NCBI RefSeq assembly: GCF_008831285.2
Contig: NW_022204553.1
Span: 1 to 34,251, forward strand
Direction of reading: 5' to 3'
Length of the DNA: 34,251 nucleotides
Origin: Nymphaea colorata
Taxonomy: Eukaryota; Streptophyta; Magnoliopsida; Nymphaeales; Nymphaeaceae
Part shown: positions 9,935 through 19,654 of the stretch, piece after piece
Numbering within the stretch: position 1 is the first letter of the stretch
Layout: every line of letters starts with the position of its first letter
Translations under genes and position numbers: made by a program
Notes under the pieces: model-generated
Told to the model about the DNA's origin: nothing
The model's database searches: none
The model's input: the letters and a program-made list of their open reading frames with translations, nothing else

Positions 9935-10137
9935 TGATAGTCATATAACTGCACTCTCATATTTGCTCATGCTACTACAATACATAAACACAAAGGAAAT
10001 ATCACCAACCCCGCATAATGCATCAGTATGGCCTTTATTCCTTGCTGTATCAGCTTCAAAGCTAGCATAGTTTGAAGTTTATAAGCAGTATTCATTAAGT
10101 TTTTGATATTTGGTATAATGATGATAATGGATGATGA

Positions 10138-12366
10138 TCATGGGTCGGTTTGGTAAACCTTGATTGTACTTTCCTCGCCTGTTCCCGCGTAATAATAATA
10201 AAACCAGGACTTACGCCGTCCGATAACCGCATTTTCACTAAGGCAATATAGCCTCATAGGATCTCCAGTGGAAATGTACTGTCTTTACGCTATAGTAGAC
10301 CCCAGTGCGAACTTGCTTGCCCTGCTCTTATCAGGGGTGATATAGATGCAATTCCAAGAGAGGTAAAGATAGTATCCATAGGTGGTCTTGATGTAGATTG
10401 GCGTTTTGGTGTGAATAAACTTTGAGGAAGTAGGGTCATCCACCAGCTCGAACATGAAATCAGTTGGAACGTAATGCAGCCAAACATAGTCCTTAAAGAC
10501 AGAGTAGGATAGGCCTGAAGAATCGAGGATTTTATATCGTGAGCCTTGCTAAATATTCTTGTATTCTGGAGCCTTGATGGCTTAGGAAAATACCCTTGTG
10601 ACGGTCGAACGCTTGTCGTAAGAGGATGTCATGTTCACGTATTCAACGTTAATCAGTTTATCTTTAAAGGTGAGGAGGGCTCCTGTGTGGTCGAACCATC
10701 CAAGACTATCTTTTCCGGGGGTGAATTCGGGGATCACGATATCGAAGTCATTGAATTCAACATTGTAGGTATTGGGGTGATGCACTTGGAAAGAGCTATT
10801 GCCGACCACTCTGGAAGTGTGCACGCCGTATGCATTGTTCTTGTAGCCGACAAGACGATGTTCGTGTCCCCAGAACCACACACTGACCTTATGAAGCACC
10901 GTGAACAACTGCTAAGAGAGCTGGTTGTTGTTCTGCTGGTCATTGTATCCCCACGCTGTCAATTTTCCTATCACTTTGTCGTAGGCGGAGAAGAGCTGGT
11001 GGTGGGTGAGCAGAATAGTCTGGCCTGTGAAATCTTTGATCTTTTTCTTTGCCCAGTCCAACTCCCTGTCCCTTATTTTTGTTCCAGGAAACCATGGATT
11101 GAACTCGTCCAGCAAGCCTGATGCATTGCGGCCTGTATCAAGTCCAATGAATTGAAGGCTCTTGCTCTTATTTCTCAAGCAGAAAAAGCCAAACTTTTGG
11201 TCATTATTAGGATTGCAATTTTAAAGATATTCGTAGAAAGGCCCTCCGTTTGTATAGTAGTCATGGTTCCCAGGAATAGTGTAGTACCTTAGTGTTTTGT
11301 TGAACCTTTTTTTCACCTACTGCCTCAGGTTGTTGATCTTTTCGGTGATCTCCAGCAGCTAGCTTGGCCATCCCGCATAGTAGACATCTCCCAGATGAAG
11401 AATGACAGTGGCTCCTCTATTGAGGACCAGCTCATCGATAAGATGGTAGGAATCAGGCAGCCTGGACCCCCAGTCGCCCACTATCGCCACGATCTCATCA
11501 TCACCGTATTCAACCAGCATTCCGTCATTATCATTTGCTGGAGGCTTGTAGACTTATTTATCCTTATAGAGGAGCACTGCAGCTAAAACTCTCAGAGCAA
11601 ACTGGATGATATCGTCATCTGATATCTTTCGGGTGGCTTCTTTGAACTGTTGCTCGTTTATCTCCTTAGAAAGCAACAATTCGGTTTGGTGGCAGAGAAG
11701 ATCCAAGGCTAAGTATTGGGCTGTTTTTTCATCGGGATTCAATCGCTAATTAGGAAATAGGAGTTTTTTCTTTTTCGGATTGAGATTGTATTCAACTTGC
11801 TCCAAGTAGGGTAGGGAAAGTTCAGAGTAATGGGTGGTAACAAAGTTACTGGTGGCTTCCCTAAACTCTGTATTTGTGTTATTGTCCCTCCACTGTCCAA
11901 TTTTCCAAAGAGTTTGGTCTCTCTGCTCGGCGCGAATGCCCTTTTCAGCTGCAGCTTGGGTGTATAGGCTATAAAGGAAGCACATGGCCACATTCTCATT
12001 GTGGTTGTATCTGGAAGCCTAAAGCGAGTAGCTCTAGAGCTCAAGCAAGAGGCTTCGATTGAGCTTGTAGCTTTGGCGTTTGATCGTCTGGACTGAGTTA
12101 TGGGTGAACGCCTCATCGAGTCTGTATCTGAACTCTGGCTCATCGTTCCTGTCCCCGTTGTGCTAGAACCACTTGTTCCAGGCATCAATGCCCCATTCAT
12201 TGCGGGGAATCATCTATTTGAAGTGGTGCCTCCTTTCAACTTTGGAGTATCGACTCTTGTCGATCTTTTCCCTCTTAGATTTGAATCTTTAGACCAACTG
12301 TCGTGATTTGAGCTCGAATACGGCTGTATTCTAATTTTCTTGCATGAGACTCAAAGAGATTTGCAT
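10138..12366 (-). CDS. Large calcineurin-like metallophosphoesterase (742 aa)
   Basis: Single frame of 743 codons without TGA. Residues about 290-510 carry the five metal-binding blocks in order: GDWG, GDVYYAG, PGNHDYY, LLTHHQ and GHEH. This is the dimetal phosphoesterase fold of purple acid phosphatase and sphingomyelinase-like enzymes; the GDVYYAG and GNHDYYTNGGPFYEYL pattern is closest to acid-phosphatase types, but the substrate cannot be read. The N-terminal 290 residues are helical with no recognised domain, and no clear signal peptide is seen at MQISLSLMQE. The C-terminal 150 residues form a separate Tyr/Trp-rich beta domain (YIKTTYGYYLYLSW, WFYYYYAGTGEES), perhaps a trefoil-like binding module. 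Rich in in-frame TAR codons. Confidence 0.88.
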
Positions 12367-12719
12367 CTTAAAATTATTGTTAAGATTAATCTGGCCTTCT
12401 TGATTTAAGTACCGTTTGAAAATACTTTTTTCTTATATTAAACTTGGTGCAATAAAAACATCAAAAACTCACTAATTGTCAATAAAAAATTTAAAAGCAT
12501 GGAGAGATTGCTGCCTCAACTAACGTTGTACTCAAAAATCGTATCAATTACAAAAGTTTTTTACCAAGATATTTTTGCCAAGATATTATTTTTATTGCAG
12601 GCTTTCCATACTTTCTCGAAATCTATAATTAGAGACCCCATCATAAAAATCAGCCATCAATCGATACAAAAATTGATTTGTTTAATGATAAGAAGGCACA
12701 TATAAAAATCATGCTTTAT
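12367..12719. other. AT-rich intergenic spacer
   Basis: Between the start of the phosphoesterase gene and the end of the PH-START-OSBP gene, both on the minus strand. Strongly AT-rich. A plus-strand frame at 12499-12705 is open but has the composition of AT-rich noncoding DNA. I see no convincing gene; it probably holds the phosphoesterase promoter and the 3' end of the fusion gene. Confidence 0.5.
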
Positions 12720-15700
12720 TCAATGAATCACCATATCATAATTGAAGTTTTCTTCTCGTAAGGCTTTATCCTTACGCTGAGCTTACTAAAGCTCATCCTT
12801 GCATGTCTGTGCCTCTTCCAGGTCGAAATTTCGCATTTTTTGAATATCGAGGCGGTAAGACGAATCGGAGGGCAGCGGACTGCTGTTGCTGTACATCTAG
12901 CTCAGCGCTATCTGGGAAAGCTGGACAGTCTGGCCGTTGAATGATACGTACTTGGTCCACCTGCCCACCACCTTTCCCAGCGCTCTCACTATGTGCGCCT
13001 CCGAGGGACTCTGCTTGCTCGAGGCGAACTCGCGCATGAACTAGGCACTCACCTCGTAGACGGTGCCCTAGAAGTAGTCCTTCTTGGCGTCCTCGCTTCG
13101 GGAAAAGGTGTTTTTCGGCTCGAAGTGGAGCACAAGCACGATGTTCTGACCTAAAATCCAGTGGAAGGCTAAGTGGGCAAGAAGTTACATTTTCCTTAGA
13201 GCAGGAACTACCGACGGCTGAACGTCATCCCCTGCAAAATCACAGGCGGAGTCGTGAAGCAAATCTCCTCCTTGTCCCCAAAGCCACTCGGTAGGTCCCT
13301 TCGTTCTAGAGAGAAGCGCTGTTCATAGTCACTTTGAACTTCTGCTTGAGGGCAGCTGAATCGAAATCCCTTTACCTGAGACGGAAAAATCCCTTCCCTT
13401 CAAGTAGATTGCGGAGGTGATGGGGGAAACGCTGATCTGCTCGGCGTATCCCTCGCATTCATGGGAGAACCTGCACTGGTAGGTTTCGCCGAGGAGGGAA
13501 TCGAATGGCTTGCCGTTGCGGAGAGATAGAAGAGAGGCTTGGATGCTGAAAATGACTGTCTTCATGAACTTTTCAAGGAAGGGAAGGTGGGAAATGCCTC
13601 CCAGCAGGAAGGGAGCGCTAGATAGATTGCTCAGCAGTCTTTAAAGGCGGCTCTCGGGAACGAGGATATCGACAGGAAAGCTCATATTCTCTATGTTCTT
13701 GCCAAGCAGTGACTTCTTGGCTACAGTCTAAATGATCTTCTTCATGACTTCCTTTTCTTTCATCGTTGGGTTCTTCTTCATGACGAATCCGCCGTTTTCC
13801 TCGTCGACCATCCACTAGTCCTTCCAGTCTGGCTCCACCTGCATTTCCCACTCATGTTCTTCAGCTTTCGTCTTCTCGGGAGAGGCTTTGTTGGAGCTTC
13901 TAGTTTCGATGTAGGTTTTCCTTTGGGGGCTATAGCTTTTCCTCATTTGGAAAACTTCCTCCTCTTGGGGTTCCTAGCCAACGAAGAAGGATTCGGAAAG
14001 GATGCTATCTTTGAGGATCTGATGTCGTGTGATGCGATAAAATGATTGTTTGTGTTGCTTCTTTTGAGCTTTTTTTATGACTGGCGGTGGCTATGTTGGC
14101 GGTGGCTATATTAGTGGCTGTTGTTCGTCACTGAGAGCCATTTATGTTTGTATTTACGGTGATTTTCGGGAAGGCGGAGGGTGTTTGGAATGGGACTAGA
14201 GATTGTAGTATTTTATCTTCGCTATCGGTATGGCATTCATGGAGTAAAACTCGCATATTCCTAAAGCCAAATCAAGCACTTGCTTTTTACATAGACTCAC
14301 ATTTTGATGTTCGGCTAACGTCCCACCATTATTCACCCTTATGGTTGCCACCACCTTCACTCCATCTTTGCTTTATGAAAATCTATAGATGGATTGCAGT
14401 TATCCCCTTACGTGGAAGCTGTCAGTGGCCAAAGGAAGAGAGTTGGTGATTGATCTGTCGATAATGAAGTATTAGTTGTTGGTATTGCGAGTTACATGCC
14501 GAACGTAGTAGAACTAGCGTGGCCTGTAGAGACGGTTATAAGGATGGTGCTGCTAGTAGATGATGGTGGAGTTTTAGGAGTACATTACCGCCTTTACTAA
14601 GCATGAAGAAACTGCCTTGCTTATTGTCTTGTAGCTGGAAACTTCTAGGAAATGCGCAAGCACTGCTTTAGCTTCGAGCTTGTGGTGGTTCGGCAATAGA
14701 TATATAAGCTTGAATTAGCTAGAATTTGATCGATTTTGATAAATGCTTGCATCTTTTGGCATCTATGGAAGCTACATCCTATCGAAATTTTGCTTGTCTT
14801 CCATGCTGTGTGTATTTATATCCAGATTATCAAGCACAGCACTGGCAAAGCTAATCTAAAACTTACTTTTCTTCATTCCTTCATCTTCCAACTGCAGCTC
14901 AAACTGCAAATCCTATACACTCGGAAACGCATTGGCACAGTGGACCAACTTGTAAGTAAACGACTCTCTAACTATTGCCTATACGTCGATTTCTGGCTAA
15001 ATTTTGAAAGAATTCGTCAGTATACTCTCTTCTTTGGGCATCTGTGAGTCCTCTTTCTTCATGCTTGTTTCGAGAGACAAGCTGACGTCTTCGGAGTGCG
15101 ACGAGGAGAGGGGTATATAGATGGCACTCTGCACAACTTAGCCAGTTTAATCCTAGTGAACATCGTGATTGCCCTACGTCTTGTTCAGCCTATCCCACTA
15201 CTTCTCCTTCGCTGTCTCTCTGCTCTTGGCGATCAGCTGCTCCTTGTTGAGGCTGACCACCAGCGACTCCCACTGTTTGTACTCAATGGACTTTTGTATG
15301 CTGGTGAACCATAGGATGTAAGTGTTCTTATACTAAAAGCCGAAATGGGCGGTCCTGCTCTTCTCGAGCGGGACGTTATTGTGCGCTTCGAGCGCGAGTG
15401 TGAAGAAGTCCCCCTTGTCGGACCTCCTGAGGAGGTAGTTGGAGAGGTCGTATATTTTAATCTTTTTGTCCTTCTCGGCGTATATAATGTGATTTTCCCT
15501 GTCGAACCGCAGCTTCTTTTTCTTCCACATCTTCAAGCTGTAGGTCCTCGAGTAGGCCTCGCAGATGATGAAGCTCTTGCTGTCGATGACTGGCGGCGAG
15601 CATACGTTCAGAGTGAGGCTGACCAGTTGCTCGACGAGCGTGTTGTAGTAGAGGATGAGTTCGTCGATGGCTAGGGATTTGAGCGCATTGGCAAGGTCCT

Positions 15701-15905
15701 CATTTAATTCTTTCTTGCGCTTCTTGGACTTGAAGCGCTGGTAGTCATTTTTATTGGTTTATTTCCTGATGAGGAACTCGCAGTAGTCCAGTCTTGCGTC
15801 CAGTTCCCCGAATATCTTGAGCTGCCTCCTCCTGTCGGCGTGCTGCATGAAGCTGGAGCTGTTGTTCCGCGCCTGTCCGCCCTCGCTGGCCAGTCCGCCC
15901 TCCAT
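12720..15905 (-). CDS. PH-START-OSBP (ORD) multidomain lipid-transfer protein (about 1045 aa)
   Basis: One reading frame spans 3.2 kb without TGA, from MEGGLASEGG to VIH. Order: a helical N-terminus; a PH-like domain at about residues 120-212 (TYSLKMWKKKKLRFDRE, YILWFTSIQKSIEYKQWESLV); a START lipid-binding domain at about 330-550 (RLYRPREFYYVRHVTRN, YFIIDRSI, VRGELQSIYRF, VATIRVNNGGTLAEH); a Pro-rich linker; and an OSBP-related domain from about 745 to the end (VPESRLERLL, KPFDSLLGETYQ, LPSDSSYRLD, KDELEEAQR, the two Glu being TAG and TAA at 12783-12788). Inferred GT-AG introns at 13345-13375 (31 nt) and 13195-13211 (17 nt) keep the frame. The OSBP signature is degenerate (AEQISVSP in place of EQVSHHPP). 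Such proteins move or sense sterols and phosphoinositides at membrane contacts; the fusion is unusual. Confidence 0.87.
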
Positions 15906-16038
15906 CTGCAGATTATAACGATTTTGATGATGAACAACACATTCAACCAAATTTACCCCCTATTCCCACCGCGCAAATCTAATGCCGGAGGGGACACCGA
16001 CACTTATGTCGCATCGGTCAAGCGACGATTATATTTTA
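15906..16038. promoter_or_regulatory. Divergent spacer between PH-START-OSBP gene and UMP-CMP kinase
   Basis: 133 bp between opposed start codons, AT-rich on both sides of a GC-richer middle. An in-frame upstream ATG of the kinase at 15982 would shorten the spacer to 76 bp. Presumed bidirectional promoter; no motif assigned. Confidence 0.35.
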
Positions 16039-16641
16039 ATGAGCAAACCGAGAGTAATCTTCGTGCTGGGCGGACCGGGATCGGGCAAGGGCACCCACTG
16101 CGATCAGCTGAGAGAGCGGTTCAGCCTGCTGCACCTCTCGGTGGGGGACATCCTGCGCGACTTCCTGAAGACCGGCTCCAAGGAGGCCGAGGAGATCAGC
16201 AGGAGGATGAAGGAGGGACAGATGGTCCCCAGCCAGATCGTGGTCGAGCAGCTCAAGAAGAAGATCCTCTCGATTGGCACTGGAAGGATAGTGATGGTGG
16301 ACGGCTTCCCCCGCAACCAGGAGAACATCGATCTGTGGGAGCAGATAGTGGGAGAGGAGATCAAGGTGATCCTGCTCGCCTACATCGAGGTGAGAGATGA
16401 GGTCATGATCCAGCGCCTGCTCAACAGGGGCAAGACAAGCGGACGGCTCGACGACACCGAGGAAGTCATCACCAAGAGACTTGCCACCTTCCACAGCGAA
16501 ACAGAGCCGGTCCTGATCCACTACAAGCGGCTCTACCGGGAGGGAAAGACAAGAGTCTTCGTGGTGAACGGAGAGCTAAAGCTGGAGGACGCGCAGGCCA
16601 GGTTCAAGAAGTTCTTCGAGCATAATCGTATCCTCGAGTGA
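16039..16641 (+). CDS. UMP-CMP kinase family (200 aa)
   Basis: Transfers phosphate from ATP to UMP or CMP in pyrimidine nucleotide synthesis. P-loop GGPGSGKGTHC at about residues 10-20, HLSVGDILRDFLKTGS, EGQMVPSQI, VDGFPRN, and the lid SGRLDD with the following arginines. The SGRxDD lid and PGSGKGTHC favour UMP-CMP kinase over long-lid adenylate kinases. Intronless and free of TAA/TAG. The start at 16039 (MSKPRVIFVLGG) gives the normal family length; an in-frame ATG at 15982 would add 19 residues. It lies between two OSBP-domain genes, convergent with the second. Confidence 0.93.
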   Translation: MSKPRVIFVLGGPGSGKGTHCDQLRERFSLLHLSVGDILRDFLKTGSKEAEEISRRMKEGQMVPSQIVVEQLKKKILSIGTGRIVMVDGFPRNQENIDLWEQIVGEEIKVILLAYIEVRDEVMIQRLLNRGKTSGRLDDTEEVITKRLATFHSETEPVLIHYKRLYREGKTRVFVVNGELKLEDAQARFKKFFEHNRILE

Positions 16642-16711
16642 GTGATGGCTGGCTGTGAATATGATTAATGCATATTGAGTAATAACCAGTAAGGGCAGGG
16701 GAAAACCTGGA

Positions 16712-17951
16712 TCACTTATTGTGCTCCTCCCTCAGCTTGCGATCGTATCTCTGGATCTCCTCCATCTCCTCCTTTGCCGCCTGAGCAGCCTACAGATCCC
16801 CCGCCAGTAGGTTGCTCAGATCGTCCCTATACTTGGAATCGGAAGGGAGCGGCATTGGCTCATCGTCGAACTCGTAAGGAAGGTCGGTTTTGAAGTTAAG
16901 GACTTCTTCCCCGTTGATGTTGATGAAACTGTTCCAAATTCCATCGAAGTGGGCCAGTTTTTTGACGATGTGTTTCTCCTCAGGGTGTGGCTTCACTCCC
17001 TTCTCCTCGTCGAAGAAGGCCTAGAATTCATGCGTGACTTCGCAAATCTATCCGAAAAAGTAATCCTCAGGCTAGTTGCTGGAGGAGAAGAAGCCTTTCT
17101 TTACTGGTCCGAACCTCACAGATGCGAAATACCTATTCTTCCTATCGTATGCGTAGACTAAGTTTGAATGATGGTTACTTTTGTCTTCGAAGTTGAAGGT
17201 GCGTTCTCCGATGAGCAATCCTCCGATGACTATCTTGGCGCAGATGTATTCGATTTTCATTCCGTCGTCGAACTAGACGAAGTGGGGGAAGATGCTGTAT
17301 CCGCTGCCAGTGTTGAGGCCCACCGAGATCTTAGGCTCAATGCAACCGTATTTCTTGTATCCCCTTCCTAGGAAGTAGTAGGCTGAGATTGGAGGTGGTG
17401 GCTTATCTGCTAGAGATAAATAGGGCATCCGTTGATCCACCCCTGGAAAGTCTCACCCAGGATAGGATTAAATGGCTTCTCCATGTGGATCGAAAGAGCG
17501 TTTTCAGTTATCATCAGGATCACTGAAAACTTCATCCGTTCGAGGGGATCGGCGATGCTGGCTGCCTTTTCGGTGAAGATGGGAGAGTAAAGGTAGCTCT
17601 TGGCTAGCGACTATAAGTGGCTCCTACGTATAATGATTTTTACTCTTTCTTGAAGACGATGACTGGAAGTGAAAAATTGATGATGTTTTTGCCCATCAGC
17701 AGCGTCTCACCGAACTTCTTAACGATCAGCTTGAACATCTTCTTCTGTCTTTCGACTAGTTCCTCGTTTTTGCACACCAATCCGCCCTTCTCTGCTCTTT
17801 TCCAGTTGTTCCAGAGAAAATGTTCCTTCATTATCTTCCCTTTCTTGCTGATGACGCCTAATGGGTAGCGGTACTTGAGATAGGATTTGGAAACAACGAG
17901 ATGCTTTTGCTATCCTCTGTGCTTGTCGTTGAAGTTGTCCGAAAAAAGCAT
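16712..17951 (-). CDS. Oxysterol-binding protein-related protein, ORD only (407 aa)
   Basis: Short ORP, a cytosolic lipid exchanger acting between membranes. Motifs: ADPLERMKFSV, EKPFNPILGETFQGW, EQISHH then PPISAYYF, LPSDSKYRDDL, and the tail KEEMEEIQRYDRK. The Glu of EQISHH is a TAG codon at 17410-17412, strong evidence for TAR = Glu. One 17-nt GT-AG intron at 17611-17627. The frame breaks exactly inside EQISHHPPIS (around 17391-17396); adding one base restores the signature, so this is a missing base and not an intron. Unlike the neighbouring fusion protein it keeps both signature histidines. Start MLFSDNF at 17951; an internal ATG at 17831 is also possible because an upstream frame overlaps this region. 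Confidence 0.9.
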
Positions 17952-19525
17952 TAAATGTTGTTATTGTTCAGCTATTTCTTAATTGGCTGCTATGCCTATT
18001 TTTATTTCAGTGGTCGTTGCTGGGTCTTGATTTATACCTAGCGCTATTTTCCTTCAAAATATTCCAAAGCTTAAGGGAAAAGTCGCTACAATATTTCAGG
18101 TTTGATGTTAGCTGCACAGATGCTGCTTGCCATGCTCTTCCTATTCGCGAAAACATCTTCGAATCTGAGCAAATATTCCTCAATGGCTTCGCTATCGAAG
18201 CTGCTTGGGGCAAACTTGCACAGAAGCAACACCTATAATTCTCCATTCTATTATGATGGTTTGATTGATATCTTTAGAAATTATAGGAAATTTCGGTTAT
18301 CTTCGTGGTCGATATTCACAAATGAGCACTTGAATGATTCTGCGCTAGGCTTAACAGAGGACTTTTGCTCCGTATTCTACTGTTTGGCACGAAAAGCTGT
18401 CCGAATACCTTTTACTTCCACACAATTTATGGTAAAAAGCAGCATAATTGACTAAAGCTTATGCAGTGTTTTCCTACTTGGACTAGAGAACCTTCAAGCG
18501 GAAGACCATTTTGTGGGATGATTTATACGAGTCAATCAAACTCCTCATAAATGAAGTGCAATTATCTTTGATAACGAATCTTCCACGATACAGATTGGCA
18601 TCATCGTTGTTCACTTCTATCCTGCATTTTTAGGATGAGCTGACTTCAGAGTAGCTATCACCGTCATTGGAAGCCTTGATGCTGGTCTCCTCACTAGATT
18701 TTTACTGTTACCTTGCTGGAAGTAAAGGAGTTTGCTCAATTTAAGTTACATTTTAAATTTACTTAATTTTATTAATATTTTTCTTTGTCAAAAACATGGA
18801 AATTTGTCCGCGGCACTTACTTAAAGCAAGCTTCATATTGCTTTCTTCCCTAATCCTGCTAAGCAGTGCCTATGCCTGGCTTTCCACGATAATCTTTTTC
18901 ACCAAAAACTCAAGTTCGGCATAGGGTTCCGTCTCATTCTATGCGAACTTGACGTGATACGTGTACTGTTTGTTCTTAGCAGCGAGTCCAATGTTTTCAA
19001 GGACAAAGCAATTCGCGTGTACTTTCGATTTCCTGAGCAGGTATTCCCGCAAGTAGACGTCTATGACTCTGTTGGGAAGGCAGAGGGTCAAAGTTTTTCG
19101 ATTTTTGTTCAATTTTAGAAGGATTGCGGTCCAGTGGGGCACGCAATATGAAAATGTGCGAATATTGCACTGAAACTAGCGTATGTTTTGGTTAAATCCG
19201 TTCTGCGATGGCTTTTTTTCAGGCTTTGCCTTTATCTCCGCGACGATTTGCTGTAGAAATGCGATTTGTTCTGTTTGGGCAAGTCTCTTGAAGACATTAC
19301 AGAACTCGGAATGGACTGATTCGATGGAGTTTTCTTTGGCCTGTTAGTTGTTTTGGTCCTACTTGAACCCATTTTAGTCTGAATTTTTATGATGAGTTGC
19401 AGTTGCTCGAAGAGCTGCTGGATTTTAATCGGAAGCTGTCTGAACTACTCGGAAGACTGGAACTCGTCGACATCCTAAGCCAAGGTTATTTATCTCAGCG
19501 GTCTCACGAGGGAGGATTGAGTCAT
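17828..19525 (-). CDS. Hypothetical protein (about 560 aa), 3' end uncertain
   Basis: Starts MTQSSLVRPLREITLAED. A frame change at a CCC run (19368-19370) needs one extra base, and a 16-nt GT-AG intron at 18340-18355 joins VEYGAKVLE to SFKCSFVNIDHED. Composition is typical of the other genes here, with many TAR codons, but no domain is recognised. An AT-rich segment around 18745-18800 (FLTKKNINKIKEIENVTE) may be an unrecognised intron or a boundary between two genes. The frame ends in TGA at 17828-17830, overlapping the start of the OSBP-related gene by about 120 bp in another frame. A missed intron near the end, or fusion to that gene, cannot be excluded. Confidence 0.45.
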
Positions 19526-19654
19526 TTTTGGTTGAGTTAATTGTAATTACCAAAGTATAATGGACTAATTCAAAAGCTGGAAAAGCAATATACACCCACA
19601 GGTGGAGTTTGGCTGTTCGGTATGGTTATTGATGGATGATGAAGGTTATTACGA

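Noticed and set aside
12499-12705. Plus-strand frame of 68 codons in an AT-rich spacer
   Set aside because: Composition is that of AT-rich spacer DNA, and it sits where a promoter is expected.
14144-15047. Plus-strand frames that could be separate genes between the ORD and PH parts
   Set aside because: The minus strand carries a clear START domain in the same frame as both flanks.
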